Assembly (NCBI RefSeq): GCF_001907695.1 | Contig: NZ_KV880638.1 | Span: 744,882-808,881 of the forward strand | Length of the DNA stretch: 64,000 nucleotides | From: Thalassospira sp. TSL5-1 | GTDB taxonomy: Bacteria; Pseudomonadota; Alphaproteobacteria; Rhodospirillales; Thalassospiraceae | Direction of reading: 5' to 3' | Shown here: positions 9,896 to 19,676 of the stretch, one piece after another | How the letters are laid out: each line of letters begins with the position of its first letter | How positions within the stretch are numbered: the first letter of the stretch is position 1 | Notes under the pieces: model-generated | The model's database searches: none | What the model was told of the DNA's origin: nothing | The model's input: only the letters and a program-made list of their open reading frames with translations | Program-made: the position numbers and the translations under genes

Positions 9896-9907
9896 TTTGA
9901 TATCCTG

Positions 9908-9951
9908 CCGGTGGCGGCCCTTGTTTTGGGCTGCCGCCGGTTTCTTTGTTT
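9908..9951 (+). terminator. Hairpin with T-rich tail after pstS
   Basis: A 13-base-pair stem with two G-U pairs (arms 9908-9920 and 9928-9940) is followed by TTTCTTTGTTT. It looks like an intrinsic terminator that is probably partial. It would allow more PstS than PstCAB to be made from one promoter, as is common when a binding protein is the first gene. Confidence 0.7.
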
Positions 9952-10038
9952 AAAAACTGTATTTTTTGACTATTTTGCCCACACGCACTGGGAATGCCCA
10001 TTCCGGGACGGTTTCCTTCAGGCAAATGGAATAACATA

Positions 10039-11418
10039 ATGTCTTTGACTTTCTTGTTGCTGGGGATTGCGCTGCTTTCTGCGCTCTCTTTTGTCTTTGG
10101 ACGACAGAGAGCCGTCGCCCTTTCCGGCGGACGCTATAGCAACCTGCATTCGCTGCCTGTTCATTATGGCACCTATACCGCTTTGTGGTGTGGTCTGCCC
10201 GCACTTGCCTTGCTGTTTGTGTGGTATGCGCTGCAGGGCTCCGTGGTACAGGCGCTGATCGTCAGTGATCTGCCAGCCGACATCACCTCGGATCCGGGCA
10301 AGTTGTCTTTGGCGCTGAATGCCATTTCCCTGATCGCGGCCGACAATGCCGCCCATCTGGATGTTGCCCCCGAAGTTGTTGAAGCCGGGCAGCGGCTGGC
10401 AACTCTGCACACCATTTCCAACAGCGCACTGATTGTGGTGTTGCTGTCGGTTGCATTGCTGGGCTTGACCCTTTCTTATCGCCGTATTTTTCCCGACATG
10501 CGGGCGCGCAACAATGTCGAACGGATCGTGCGGTATCTCATGATCGGCTGTTCGGCCATCGCCATTCTCTCAACGCTTGGCATTGTGTTTTCGCTGTTGT
10601 TTGAAGCCCTGCATTTCTTTAGCAAAATCAGCCCGGTTGATTTCCTGTTTGGTCTGGAATGGAGCCCGCAAACCGCGATCCGCGCCGACCAGGTGGCGTC
10701 CGAGGGTGCCTTTGGCATGATCCCGCTTTTTGCCGGGACGCTGTTGATTACCTTTATTGCGATGCTGGTAGCGGTTCCGGTTGGCCTGTTTTCCGCCATT
10801 TATATGGGGGAATATGCGTCATCGACCTTTAGGGCCTGGGCGAAGCCGGCCCTGGAAATTCTCGCCGGTGTGCCAACCGTGGTTTACGGCTTTTTCGCGG
10901 CCCTGACGGTTGCCCCCTTCCTGCGCGATAGCGGTGCCGTTCTCGGGCTGAGTGTCAGTTCGGAAAGTGCGCTGGCGGCGGGCCTGGTGATGGGCATCAT
11001 GATTATTCCGTTTGTGTCCTCACTGTCGGATGACGTGATGTCGCAGGTGCCCCAGTCGCTGCGCGATGGCTCCTATGGTTTGGGCGCGACAAAGTCGGAA
11101 ACCATTCGTCTGGTCATTTTTCCGGCGGCCTTGCCCGGTATTGTTGGGGCCATCCTGCTGGCGGTTTCCCGGGCAATTGGTGAAACCATGATTGTGGTGA
11201 TGGCCGCTGGTCTTGCCGCAAACCTGACGGCAAATCCGCTTCAGGCTGTAACTACGGTTACGGTACAAATTGTGACCCTGCTGGTCGGCGACCAGGAATT
11301 TGACAGTGCCAAAACCCTGTCGGCCTTTGCTCTTGGTCTGGTTCTTTTCCTTGTTACCCTGGGGTTGAATGTCTTTGCCCTGAAGGTTGTGCAGAAGTAT
11401 CGCGAGAAATATGACTGA
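10039..11418 (+). CDS. pstC: Phosphate ABC transporter permease PstC
   Basis: PstC is one of two inner-membrane permeases of the high-affinity phosphate transporter. The 459-residue product is longer than the roughly 320 residues of E. coli PstC. It has an added N-terminal membrane segment (LTFLLLGIALLSALSFVFG) and a soluble region before the binding-protein-dependent transport domain at about residues 250-455. The permease loop near GVPTVVYGFFAAL and the EAA-like GLGATKSETIRLVIFPAALPG are clear. The start at 10039 is preferred over an earlier in-frame ATG because the hydrophobic helix begins there; the upstream site is weak. It overlaps pstA by eight bases. Confidence 0.93.
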   Translation: MSLTFLLLGIALLSALSFVFGRQRAVALSGGRYSNLHSLPVHYGTYTALWCGLPALALLFVWYALQGSVVQALIVSDLPADITSDPGKLSLALNAISLIAADNAAHLDVAPEVVEAGQRLATLHTISNSALIVVLLSVALLGLTLSYRRIFPDMRARNNVERIVRYLMIGCSAIAILSTLGIVFSLLFEALHFFSKISPVDFLFGLEWSPQTAIRADQVASEGAFGMIPLFAGTLLITFIAMLVAVPVGLFSAIYMGEYASSTFRAWAKPALEILAGVPTVVYGFFAALTVAPFLRDSGAVLGLSVSSESALAAGLVMGIMIIPFVSSLSDDVMSQVPQSLRDGSYGLGATKSETIRLVIFPAALPGIVGAILLAVSRAIGETMIVVMAAGLAANLTANPLQAVTTVTVQIVTLLVGDQEFDSAKTLSAFALGLVLFLVTLGLNVFALKVVQKYREKYD

Positions 11419-12757
11419 TATGGCATCTCTTATGGAAGATCGCGCCGCTGGTTCCGATGCTGCCAACATGCGTAAGCCGGTTGACTGGGACAGTGCCGAA
11501 ATTACCCGCAATGTCAAAAAACGCTATGCTGCCGAACGGCGATTTAAGACCTATGGTCTGGTTGCGATTCTGCTGGCACTGTCGGCACTGCTTATGCTGG
11601 GTTATTCGATTGTGTCCAAGGGCTATAGCGCCTTTGTCCAGACTTATGTGCAGCTTGAGGTTACGTTTGATCCGGCAGTCATCGACCCGGATGGAACCCG
11701 TGATCCGGCGGTTATTGGCCGGGCGAATTTTGATGCGCTGATCAAGGAAGCCCTGCGCAAGCAGTTTCCAGATGTCACGTCGCGGTCAGAAAAACGCAAG
11801 CTATATGACATCGTTTCAAGCGGTGCTTCCTATGATTTGCGCGAACGGGTGATGGAAACCCCCTCCCTGATCGGGCAGACCCGCAAGGTCTGGCTGATTG
11901 CTGGCGATGATTTTGATATGCTCAACAAGGGCTATATCAGTGCTGATACCAAAGAATCGAGCCGCCGCCTTGATGACGACCAGATCTCGTGGTTTCAGGC
12001 ATTAACCGATAGCGGGGCAATTGAAAAACGGTTCCATACCCGCTTTTTCACCAACGGCGATTCCCGCGAACCGGAATTGGCCGGTATATGGGGGGCGGCT
12101 GTTGGCTCTTTTTATACCCTGTTTGTCACACTGATCCTGTCCTTTCCGATTGGGGTGGCTGCTGCCATTTACCTTGAGGAATTTGCCCCGAAAAACCGTC
12201 TGACCCAGATTATTGAGGTCAATATCAACAATCTGGCAGCGGTGCCGTCCATCGTGTTTGGTTTGCTCGGCCTTGAGCTTTACCTCAATGTCATGCACCT
12301 GCCGCGTTCTGCCCCGGTTGTGGGTGGTTTGACCCTGGCCTTGATGACCCTGCCAACCATCATCATTGCCGCCCGTGCCGCGATCAAGGCGGTTCCGCCG
12401 TCAATTCGTCAGGCCGCTTTGGGCCTGGGGGCGTCGCCGGTGCAAACGGTTAGCCATCATGTGCTGCCGCTGGCCATGCCGGGTATTTTGACCGGGACGA
12501 TTATTGGCATGGCCCAGGCACTGGGTGAAACGGCACCGCTTTTGATGATTGGTATGGTGGCCTTTATTGTTGATATTCCGGGCAGTGCGATGGATGCGGC
12601 AACGGTTTTACCGGTGCAGATCTATCTGTGGGCAGATAGCCCCGAGCGTGCCTTTGTTGAAAAAACCTCTGCGGCGATCATGGTATTGCTGGCCTTCCTG
12701 ATCCTGATGAACGGGCTGGCTGTGTTCCTGCGCAAGAAATTTGAACGGAAGTGGTAA
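11411..12757 (+). CDS. pstA: Phosphate ABC transporter permease PstA
   Basis: PstA is the second permease subunit, pairing with PstC. The 448-residue protein carries an N-terminal extension with one membrane helix (about residues 45-65) and a periplasmic region resembling DUF3333. The transport permease domain follows at about residues 220-445, with [19 protein letters not shown] and [21 protein letters not shown]. The start ATG overlaps the pstC stop (ATGACTGA), so translation is probably coupled. E. coli PstA is only about 296 residues; the long form is usual in alphaproteobacteria. Confidence 0.93.
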   Translation: MTDMASLMEDRAAGSDAANMRKPVDWDSAEITRNVKKRYAAERRFKTYGLVAILLALSALLMLGYSIVSKGYSAFVQTYVQLEVTFDPAVIDPDGTRDPAVIGRANFDALIKEALRKQFPDVTSRSEKRKLYDIVSSGASYDLRERVMETPSLIGQTRKVWLIAGDDFDMLNKGYISADTKESSRRLDDDQISWFQALTDSGAIEKRFHTRFFTNGDSREPELAGIWGAAVGSFYTLFVTLILSFPIGVAAAIYLEEFAPKNRLTQIIEVNINNLAAVPSIVFGLLGLELYLNVMHLPRSAPVVGGLTLALMTLPTIIIAARAAIKAVPPSIRQAALGLGASPVQTVSHHVLPLAMPGILTGTIIGMAQALGETAPLLMIGMVAFIVDIPGSAMDAATVLPVQIYLWADSPERAFVEKTSAAIMVLLAFLILMNGLAVFLRKKFERKW

Positions 12758-12758
12758 A

Positions 12759-13565
12759 ATGGCTGTTGTAACTGCTGACGCAATGACAAACGCTTCGCAA
12801 ACGCGCGGCAAATCCAAAATGGCGGCCCGTGACCTCAACCTGTTTTATGGCGACAATCAGGCCCTTTATGATGTCAATCTGGATGTTGTTGAACGTGAAG
12901 TCACCGCGCTGATTGGTCCGTCGGGTTGTGGCAAATCCACTTTCCTGCGTTGCCTTAACCGCATGAACGACACCATTGATGGCGTGACCATCAATGGCAA
13001 GGTCACACTGGATGAACGCGACATTTACGATAAATCAATCGACGTGGTGCAGTTGCGGGCGCGCATCGGCATGGTGTTCCAGAAACCCAACCCGTTCCCG
13101 AAATCGATTTTCGATAACGTGGCCTATGGCCCGCGCATTCATGGTCTGGTCAATTCCCGCGACGAACTTGACGAAATCGTCATGACCTCGCTGGAAAAGG
13201 CTGGCCTTCTGAAAGAAGTCAAAGACCGTCTGGCATCACCGGCGACGGGTCTTTCCGGTGGTCAGCAGCAGCGCCTGTGCATTGCGCGTGCGGTTGCGGT
13301 CAGCCCCGAAGTTATTTTGATGGATGAACCGTGTTCCGCGCTGGATCCGATTGCGACCGCCAAGGTCGAGGAACTGATCGACGAGCTGCGTTCGAACTAC
13401 ACAATTGTCATCGTCACACACTCCATGCAGCAGGCCGCGCGTGTGTCGCAGCGCACGGCCTTTTTCCACTTGGGTAAACTTGTGGAAGTCGGCGAAACGG
13501 ACCAAATCTTTACCAACCCGAGAGATGAACGGACCAAGGGTTATATCACTGGTCGCTTCGGTTAA
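12759..13565 (+). CDS. pstB: Phosphate ABC transporter ATP-binding protein PstB
   Basis: PstB is the ATPase that powers phosphate import. The 268-residue protein has the Walker A motif GPSGCGKS near residue 55, the Q-loop [17 protein letters not shown], the ABC signature LSGGQQQR and the Walker [14 protein letters not shown], plus the switch histidine in IVIVTHSM. The start at 12759 follows the pstA stop directly. An in-frame TTG slightly upstream lies inside pstA and is less likely. It works with PstC, PstA and PstS, and through PhoU relays the phosphate signal. Confidence 0.97.
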   Translation: MAVVTADAMTNASQTRGKSKMAARDLNLFYGDNQALYDVNLDVVEREVTALIGPSGCGKSTFLRCLNRMNDTIDGVTINGKVTLDERDIYDKSIDVVQLRARIGMVFQKPNPFPKSIFDNVAYGPRIHGLVNSRDELDEIVMTSLEKAGLLKEVKDRLASPATGLSGGQQQRLCIARAVAVSPEVILMDEPCSALDPIATAKVEELIDELRSNYTIVIVTHSMQQAARVSQRTAFFHLGKLVEVGETDQIFTNPRDERTKGYITGRFG

Positions 13566-13585
13566 TCCGGGCAGGAGGTAATTCC

Positions 13586-14317
13586 ATGAGAAAAGAAGAA
13601 ACCCATATTGTCAGTTCATTCGACGAAGAACTGACCCGGTTGAACAATATCATATCCCAGATGGGCGGCCTGGCCGAAAGCCAGCTGATTTCGGCGATCC
13701 GCGCGATTTCCAAGCGCGATTCCGAATTGGCCGAACAGGTCATTGTTTCAGACCTGCGCATCGACAAGCTGGAACAGGAAGTTCAGGATTTCGCTGTGCG
13801 TGTTCTGGCCCTGCGTCAGCCAATGGCCGATGATTTGCGCCAGGTTGTAACCGCGCTTAAATTGTCAAATGATCTGGAACGCATTGGTGATCTTGCCAAA
13901 AACATCGCCAAGCGCGCCCAGGTTCTGAACCAGATCCCGCCGATCCGCCCGGTTCAGGTCATTCCTAACATGGCCCGTCTGGCACAGGAAATCATCAAGG
14001 ATGTTCTGGACGCCTATATCGAGAATGACGCGGAAAAAGCCCAGCGCGTGTGGGCCCGTGACCAGGAAGTGGATGATATGTACAATTCGCTGTTCCGCGA
14101 ATTGCTGACTTACATGATGGAAGACCCGCGCAACATTACCGCATCGACCCATCTTTTGTTCATTGCCAAAAACATCGAACGCATCGGCGACCATGCCACC
14201 AATATTGCCGAAACGATCTATTACCGCATCAAGGGCGAGGATCTGCCGGTGGATGGCCGTCCCAAAAACGATGCTGCCAATTTTGCCGTGATTGAACCCA
14301 ACGAGGCAGGGGAATAA
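13586..14317 (+). CDS. phoU: Phosphate signalling protein PhoU
   Basis: PhoU is the peripheral regulator linking the Pst transporter to the Pho two-component system and preventing over-accumulation of phosphate. The 243-residue all-helical protein shows two PhoU repeats with the metal-binding pattern seen in DLERIGDLAKNIAKR (about residues 93-107) and NIERIGDHATNIAET (about 195-209). A strong AGGAGG precedes the start. It lies between pstB and phoB, with four bases between its stop and the phoB start. Confidence 0.96.
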   Translation: MRKEETHIVSSFDEELTRLNNIISQMGGLAESQLISAIRAISKRDSELAEQVIVSDLRIDKLEQEVQDFAVRVLALRQPMADDLRQVVTALKLSNDLERIGDLAKNIAKRAQVLNQIPPIRPVQVIPNMARLAQEIIKDVLDAYIENDAEKAQRVWARDQEVDDMYNSLFRELLTYMMEDPRNITASTHLLFIAKNIERIGDHATNIAETIYYRIKGEDLPVDGRPKNDAANFAVIEPNEAGE

Positions 14318-14321
14318 CAGG

Positions 14322-15020
14322 ATGGATCCTACGGTTCTTATTGTCGAGGATGAAGCCGCCATCGTCACGATGTTGCGCTACAACCTTGAACGGGAAGGCA
14401 TGAATGTTGTGGAAGCCGGTGACGGGGACGAAGCCCTGAAAATCATGGCTGAAACCCATGTCGATCTGGTCCTGCTGGACTGGATGCTGCCGGTCATGTC
14501 CGGGATCGAAGTATGCCGTCAGATCCGCCGTAAACCGGAAAGCCGCGATTTGCCGGTGATTATGGTGACAGCGCGTGGTGAAGAAGGCGACCGCATTCGC
14601 GGCCTTGATACCGGGGCGGATGACTATGTGACCAAGCCCTTTGCCATTGGCGAATTGCTGGCCCGTATCCGTGCGCTTTTGCGCCGGTCGGGTCCGGCGC
14701 AACCACAGGGGCAGTTGATCTATTCCGATATCGAAATGGATCTGGCGGCACATCGTGTCAATCGCAGCGGCAAACCCATTCATTTGGGGCCGACGGAATT
14801 TCGTCTTTTGCGGTATTTCCTGGAACATCCGGGCCGGGTTTTTTCGCGCGAACAGCTCCTTAACGCTGTTTGGGGGCCGAATATCTATGTCGAAACCCGC
14901 ACGGTGGATGTGCATATCCGCCGTTTGCGCAAGGCCCTGAATGACGTTAAAGGCACCAAGGATGTGATCCGCACTGTGCGTGCCGCGGGTTATGCTTTGG
15001 ATGACGATGCGGCGGCGTAA
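14322..15020 (+). CDS. phoB: Phosphate regulon response regulator PhoB
   Basis: PhoB is an OmpR-family transcription factor that activates phosphate-starvation genes after phosphorylation. The 232-residue protein has an N-terminal receiver domain with acidic residues in ILIVEDE-like VLIVEDE, the phospho-acceptor Asp in LVLLDWMLP, and the conserved Lys in DDYVTKPF. The C-terminal winged-helix domain includes GPTEFRLLRYFLEHPGRV and YVETRTVDVHIRRLRKAL. The start at 14322 gives an ordinary PhoB N-terminus. No phoR histidine kinase gene is adjacent. The Pho box upstream of pstS is its expected target. Confidence 0.96.
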   Translation: MDPTVLIVEDEAAIVTMLRYNLEREGMNVVEAGDGDEALKIMAETHVDLVLLDWMLPVMSGIEVCRQIRRKPESRDLPVIMVTARGEEGDRIRGLDTGADDYVTKPFAIGELLARIRALLRRSGPAQPQGQLIYSDIEMDLAAHRVNRSGKPIHLGPTEFRLLRYFLEHPGRVFSREQLLNAVWGPNIYVETRTVDVHIRRLRKALNDVKGTKDVIRTVRAAGYALDDDAAA

Positions 15021-15076
15021 GCGGCTTTTTTATTTCGTCAAATTGTGACAGAAATTCGCAATTTACACTGAAAATA

Positions 15077-15110
15077 CAAGGCCCTGTCATAATGGCAGGG
15101 CCTTGTTTTA
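15077..15110 (+). terminator. Intrinsic terminator after phoB
   Basis: Arms AAGGCCCTG (from 15078) and CAGGGCCTT (to 15104) form a 9-base-pair stem followed by GTTTTA. It closes the pst-pho operon and lies just before the convergent antiporter gene. Confidence 0.85.
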
Positions 15111-15143
15111 TGCGGTGTGGAAGGCGGGCTTTGCCAATGCCTT

Positions 15144-16907
15144 TTATGCCTTGTGTTCCGGTTCGTTGGTTGCCGAAGCCGGTTTCGTTGCGGAGGCGGA
15201 TGAATGAGAAGGCGAACGTGGGGCCAGCTCATTCATCAGCAGCATGTCGGCCCGGCGGAATTTGGCAATCTCGCTATCAATTTCATCTTGTGGAACATCG
15301 CAGGCGGAAAGCACATGGTCCGACAGGCGCAAGCCTGTTTCCAGCACTTCGGGGATGGCGGCATTCGCCCCGCTGCGTGACAGCGCGCCGATATGGGAAA
15401 TATCCTGGGCACGGGCAAAAATTCTCAGGTGCGGGTAATGCTGGCGCAGCAAGGCTACGGTTTTCTCGGTTTCATGCGGCGAACCCATCGCAACGGCGGC
15501 AACATGTGCCTGATCGGTGTGGGCGGCCCGGAAACTTTCCGGTCGGGACCCATCGGCGAAATAAACCGGCAGGCCTTCGGCACGACCACGCGCCACCTGC
15601 TGGGCATCGGAATCCAGAACGATAAAGGGAATGTTGCGGGTTCTTAACAAACGGGCCAATACCCGGCCCACACGCCCACAGCCGATAATCAGAACATGAT
15701 GGGCGACCCCATCGGTATGGGCCTCGATTTCACCGAGTTGGTCAGTTTCGCGTGGATGAAAAATATCCTCCAGCTTTTTGCCAAGGCCAATCATGCTGGG
15801 GGTCAGGGCCATTGAAATGGCGACAATCGGCACCAGAATAGCCGCCAGTTGCGGGGTGATTGCGCCATTTTGCGCGGCCAGCGAAAACATCACAAAGGCA
15901 AATTCACCGCCGCCCGCCAGCCCCAGGGCAATGCGCATCGATACCGCCCGGTCAAACCGTGTTGCCAGGGACAGTAAAAACAAAATCGCCCCCTTGATCA
16001 GCAACAGGGCCAAAACCCCCAAAATGACGGTCAGCGCATGATGATAAACCACCCCGACATCCACCGACATGCCGACCGACATGAAAAACAGGGACAAAAA
16101 CACGCCGCGAAATGGCGCAATGTCGGCTTCGATCTGATGGCGAAATTCGGTTTCGGCCAGCATCACCCCGGCGATAAACGCCCCTAATGCCATCGAAAGA
16201 CCGGCCATTTCCGTCAAGGTGCTGGCGGCCAGCACGGCAAATAGGGTGCCAATGGCAAATAGTTCCGGGTTATGCAGGGCGGCAATGGCGCGAAACATGG
16301 GCCGCAGCAAAAAGCGCCCGGCCAGCAGCAATACGGCAACGGCCCCCACACCGGCGAGGATGCTGACCCACGGGCTGGTGGTGCTGGCGGTATTGCCCGC
16401 CGCCTGTACCATGATCAGAAAGGGGCCAACCGCCACATCCTGAAGCAGCAAAACTGCCAGGGCGGCCCGGCCAAAACGGGTGTGAAGCTGTCGTTCGTCT
16501 GAAAGCTGCTTGAGGATAATCGCGGTGGACGAAAGGGCCAGGGCCCCGGCAATCACCAGCGCGCTGGGCAAGGGCAGGTCGATGGCCATCAGAACGACAA
16601 AACCAATGCCCAGCGTCACGGTTATTTGCAAAACCCCCAAAGCGGCAAACTTGCCGCCGATTACGCGCAACCGTTCGCGCGATAGTTCCAGCCCGATCAT
16701 GAAAAGCAGGAAGACAACACCCAGTTCGGCAACGGTGGAAATATCGCGATTATCGGGAATAAGTCCCAGCCCAAAGGGTCCGATCACCAGGCCGCCAATC
16801 AGAAAGCCAATGATGGAATTGGCCTTTAATCGCTGCGCAATTGGCACGGCAATTACGGCAGCACTCAGGATCAGGAATAGCTCGAAGAGCACAGTGCTAT
16901 GGGGCAT
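15144..16907 (-). CDS. Kef-type monovalent cation:proton antiporter with RCK domain
   Basis: The 587-residue inner-membrane protein belongs to the CPA2 family, exchanging K+ or Na+ for H+. The first 390 residues contain about 12 hydrophobic segments, with GFLIGGLVIGPFGLGL and LFLLFMIGLELS-type motifs near the N-terminus. From about residue 402 there is a TrkA-N/RCK domain with the nucleotide-binding pattern IIGCGRVGRVLARLL, which gates transport in Kef proteins. The C-terminal tail is Ser/Ala-rich. It resembles KefB and YbaL; glutathione gating cannot be judged from sequence. It is a single gene, convergent with phoB. Confidence 0.88.
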   Translation of the reverse strand: MPHSTVLFELFLILSAAVIAVPIAQRLKANSIIGFLIGGLVIGPFGLGLIPDNRDISTVAELGVVFLLFMIGLELSRERLRVIGGKFAALGVLQITVTLGIGFVVLMAIDLPLPSALVIAGALALSSTAIILKQLSDERQLHTRFGRAALAVLLLQDVAVGPFLIMVQAAGNTASTTSPWVSILAGVGAVAVLLLAGRFLLRPMFRAIAALHNPELFAIGTLFAVLAASTLTEMAGLSMALGAFIAGVMLAETEFRHQIEADIAPFRGVFLSLFFMSVGMSVDVGVVYHHALTVILGVLALLLIKGAILFLLSLATRFDRAVSMRIALGLAGGGEFAFVMFSLAAQNGAITPQLAAILVPIVAISMALTPSMIGLGKKLEDIFHPRETDQLGEIEAHTDGVAHHVLIIGCGRVGRVLARLLRTRNIPFIVLDSDAQQVARGRAEGLPVYFADGSRPESFRAAHTDQAHVAAVAMGSPHETEKTVALLRQHYPHLRIFARAQDISHIGALSRSGANAAIPEVLETGLRLSDHVLSACDVPQDEIDSEIAKFRRADMLLMNELAPRSPSHSSASATKPASATNEPEHKA

Positions 16908-17363
16908 CAGGTTTCATCCAGGGGCGTTAACTTTAGGGCCAGTCATACACGTTCCCGGTTATTGCGACCATAGCGCAATAGGGTGGAGACATGATGCGAA
17001 TCTGACTTTGGGCATGGTTATGGAGCGGTAAAAACGGTTTGTCTTCATAATCGTCGGGGGACGAATGCGTATGAGGCCTTTTGGTATTTGATGCGGGGAC
17101 AGGACAGTGTGTGACAGGATAAGTGGAAAGCACCCGTGATTGGCATTGCATGCGGTCTCACTCCCGATATCTATTGGCATATCCTTTGTCTCCTGGCTGT
17201 GTCTTGGATAACAATAGGCAAATATGCCCCTTTGCAAGACGGCTTTCGTCGCATTATTTGGGGCGAGATCGCTTGCGTTTAACAGGGCGCACTGCCATCT
17301 TGCGCGGTAATGCTCTCTCGCATAGGCAGGGCGTATTTTTAAATCATCAATGGCAGACCAATT
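16908..17363. other. Gene-free region between divergent transporter genes
   Basis: About 455 bases separate the Kef-type gene from the calcium/sodium-type antiporter. Open frames here lack ribosome binding sites and have unlikely composition. Promoters for both flanking genes must lie here, but I see no clear operator, terminator or RNA gene. Confidence 0.5.
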
Positions 17364-18326
17364 TTGGAACAGCTTATACCCTATTTGCAAATCGTTGGCG
17401 GACTTGTTCTTTTAACGGCCGGGGGCGAATTTATGGTGCGGGGCGCAGTCGGCCTGGCCCTGTTAATGGGGATTTCCAAGGCGATCGTCGGATTGACGAT
17501 TGTTGCTGCGGGCACATCGGCCCCCGAATTTGTCGTGTCGTTAAATGCCGCCCTTGCCGGGTCGGGCGATATTGCGATGGGCAATGTCGTGGGGTCCAAT
17601 ATTGCCAATATCCTGCTTATTCTGGGGGCTGTGGCCATTCTCAAGCCGATCGCGGCCAGCCGCACCACCACGGTGCGTGATGGCGGGGCGATGCTGCTGG
17701 GCGCGGTGCTGTTTATCGGTCTTTGTCAGTTTGGGGTGATCGAGCGCTGGGCAGGTGCGTTGATGCTCGTGGTGTTGGTGGTGATCTGGTATTTGACCTA
17801 TAAACACGATAAAAACAGCCCGGATGCCGCAAGTGCGCTGCATGAAAGCGAGGCCGAGGAAGTGGGCGAAACCCCGGTGGGATGGATCAAACCGGTTATT
17901 GTAACGGTTGTTGGTATCGTCGCTCTTACCTATGGGGCAGACCTTCTGGTTGAGGGCGGTGTGACGGTGGCACGCGAATTTGGTGTGTCCGAGGCCGTGA
18001 TTGGTTTGACGCTGGTGGCTGTTGGCACGTCATTGCCCGAACTGGCAGCATCGATGGTGGCCGCATTTCGTGGACATTCCGATGTGGCGCTGGGCAATGT
18101 TCTGGGCTCGAACCTTTTGAACCTGTTGGCAATTATTGGCGGTGTTTCGGTTATTTCACCCATTATCGTGCCCGAACAAATTGCCGCGTTTGATATCTGG
18201 ATGATGCTGGGCGTGACCGTGGCGCTTTTGGTTGTGGCTTATTGTGCGCGGCGTATTGGTCGCATTGCCGGTGTTGTTTTCATGGCGGTCTATGCCGCCT
18301 ATATCGGTGCGCTGTTTGCCGGTTAA
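17364..18326 (+). CDS. Calcium/sodium antiporter, CaCA family (YrbG-like)
   Basis: The 320-residue inner-membrane protein has two related halves, the hallmark of the CaCA exchanger superfamily. The alpha-1 repeat contains VAAGTSAPEFVVSLNAAL and GNVVGSNIANILLILG (about residues 45-90). The alpha-2 repeat contains VAVGTSLPELAASMVAA and GNVLGSNLLNLLAIIGG (about 215-260). The acidic loop HESEAEEVGE separates the halves. No ATG is available in frame at the N-terminus, so a TTG at 17364 is the best start; the site upstream is weak and the start is uncertain by a few codons. Whether it moves Ca2+, Na+ or K+ is not shown. Confidence 0.88.
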   Translation: MEQLIPYLQIVGGLVLLTAGGEFMVRGAVGLALLMGISKAIVGLTIVAAGTSAPEFVVSLNAALAGSGDIAMGNVVGSNIANILLILGAVAILKPIAASRTTTVRDGGAMLLGAVLFIGLCQFGVIERWAGALMLVVLVVIWYLTYKHDKNSPDAASALHESEAEEVGETPVGWIKPVIVTVVGIVALTYGADLLVEGGVTVAREFGVSEAVIGLTLVAVGTSLPELAASMVAAFRGHSDVALGNVLGSNLLNLLAIIGGVSVISPIIVPEQIAAFDIWMMLGVTVALLVVAYCARRIGRIAGVVFMAVYAAYIGALFAG

Positions 18327-18341
18327 AAATACTCACAACGA

Positions 18342-18387
18342 AAATCCAGGTGCCGTCATGCGACTGTGCAGGACGGCACCTGGATTT
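18342..18387 (+). repeat. Perfect 16-bp inverted repeat before the FolM-like gene
   Basis: Arms AAATCCAGGTGCCGTC (18342-18357) and its exact complement (18372-18387) flank a 14-base loop. The stem would be very stable. There is no T run after it on the plus strand, so it may be a poor terminator for the antiporter gene, an RNA-stabilising hairpin, or a structure in the leader of the next gene. Confidence 0.75.
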
Positions 18388-18410
18388 CGCAGGAAACGGA
18401 TGGTGACAGT

Positions 18411-19181
18411 ATGACTGAAAATGTGCCCGCAACAGCCCTGATCACCGGGGCAGCCAAACGGATCGGCCGGGTTATCGCACTTGATCTGGCTGCAAGGGGG
18501 CATGACATTGTTCTGCATTGCAACCGGTCACGCGGGGCGGCCGAAGAACTGGCCGGTGACATTCGTGAAATGGGGCGTCAATGCCATGTGGTGTGTGCCG
18601 ACCTTGCCAGCGAAACCGCAATGGCCGGTATCGTGGCCGAGGCGACCGACGCCCTGGGGCCGGTGGGATTATTGGTCAATAACGCATCCACCTTTGAATA
18701 TGACGATGTCAAATCGGCGACCCGTGAAAGCTGGGACTTTCACATGGATGTCAATTTGCGCGCACCGTTTGTTCTGTCGCAGGAATTTGCCCGTCTGCTG
18801 CCAGAAGACCAATCCGGGCTGATTGTGAATATTATTGATCAGCGTGTCTGGAACCTAACACCGCATTTTACCACTTATACCCTGTCCAAAGCCGGCTTGT
18901 GGACCCTGACGCAAACCCTGTCGCTGGGGCTTGCGCCGCGCATCCGGGTCAATGCCATTGGTCCGGGGCCGGTATTGCCCAGTGTACGGCAAAGCCAGGA
19001 AGATTTCGATGCCCAGTGCCGTAAAACCCCGTTGGGCATTGGGACATCTCCGCAGCAGATTTGCGACGCGATACGGTTTTTCCTTGCAGCACCGGCCGTC
19101 ACGGGGCAAATGTTAGCCCTTGATGGTGGACAACATATGAATTGGGCCCCCGCCGACAGAGACGATTTGCCTGTCGAATAA
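18411..19181 (+). CDS. Short-chain dehydrogenase, FolM-like pteridine reductase
   Basis: This 256-residue SDR is likely to reduce a dihydropterin or dihydrofolate with NADPH. The nucleotide motif is TGAAKRIGRVIA. The arginine after the first glycines is typical of pteridine reductase and FolM rather than of fatty-acid-type SDRs. NNAS is followed by the catalytic Tyr-Lys in YTLSKAGLW. The start at 18411 is chosen over an earlier ATG because homologues begin near ATALITGAAKR. The next gene is folB, and such a pairing fits folate or tetrahydromonapterin synthesis. The substrate is inferred from motif and context only. Confidence 0.8.
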   Translation: MTENVPATALITGAAKRIGRVIALDLAARGHDIVLHCNRSRGAAEELAGDIREMGRQCHVVCADLASETAMAGIVAEATDALGPVGLLVNNASTFEYDDVKSATRESWDFHMDVNLRAPFVLSQEFARLLPEDQSGLIVNIIDQRVWNLTPHFTTYTLSKAGLWTLTQTLSLGLAPRIRVNAIGPGPVLPSVRQSQEDFDAQCRKTPLGIGTSPQQICDAIRFFLAAPAVTGQMLALDGGQHMNWAPADRDDLPVE

Positions 19182-19250
19182 CCGACCACCGATGGCTGGT
19201 GGTTGATGCCAGTTGTTCCCTCACAGCACAGCACGAAGGATACTCATAAT

Positions 19251-19676
19251 ATGACCGCAGGTCTGAAACAGGACGATAATATTACCACCCTGCCTTATGC
19301 CGATCAGGCAGGCAGCTTGCGGCGCGTTTTTGTGCGCGACATGGTGATCAATACCTCAATCGGGGTTTATGATTTTGAAAAAGAAGCCCCGCAACGGGTG
19401 CGCATTAATCTTGATCTTTCCGTTGTCGAGGGTGAAGGCCCCAAGAATGACGACCTTGATAATGTGCTGTGCTACGAGGAACTGGTCAAAGGGGTGCGCG
19501 CAATTTGTGCAGATGGCCACGTAAACCTTGTCGAGACACTCAGTGAAAACATAGCTGCCATGTGCCTGACCGACCGACGGGTGCGCAGGGTGTGTGTGCG
19601 GGTTGAAAAACTCGACGTGTTTGAAGATGTCGGTGCGGTCGGGGTCGAAATCGAACGCTTTAATCTCGCGCGGTGA
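19251..19676 (+). CDS. folB: Dihydroneopterin aldolase
   Basis: FolB cleaves 7,8-dihydroneopterin to 6-hydroxymethyl-dihydropterin and glycolaldehyde in folate synthesis. The 141-residue product has a roughly 25-residue N-terminal extension, then the usual fold: FVRDMVINTSIGVYDFEKEAPQ, the conserved DNVLCYEEL, and VNLVETLSENIA with the glutamate that contacts the pterin. AAGGA lies 10 bases before the ATG at 19251, which decides the start against an in-frame ATG further upstream. It follows the FolM-like gene by 69 bases and is probably co-transcribed. Confidence 0.92.
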   Translation: MTAGLKQDDNITTLPYADQAGSLRRVFVRDMVINTSIGVYDFEKEAPQRVRINLDLSVVEGEGPKNDDLDNVLCYEELVKGVRAICADGHVNLVETLSENIAAMCLTDRRVRRVCVRVEKLDVFEDVGAVGVEIERFNLAR

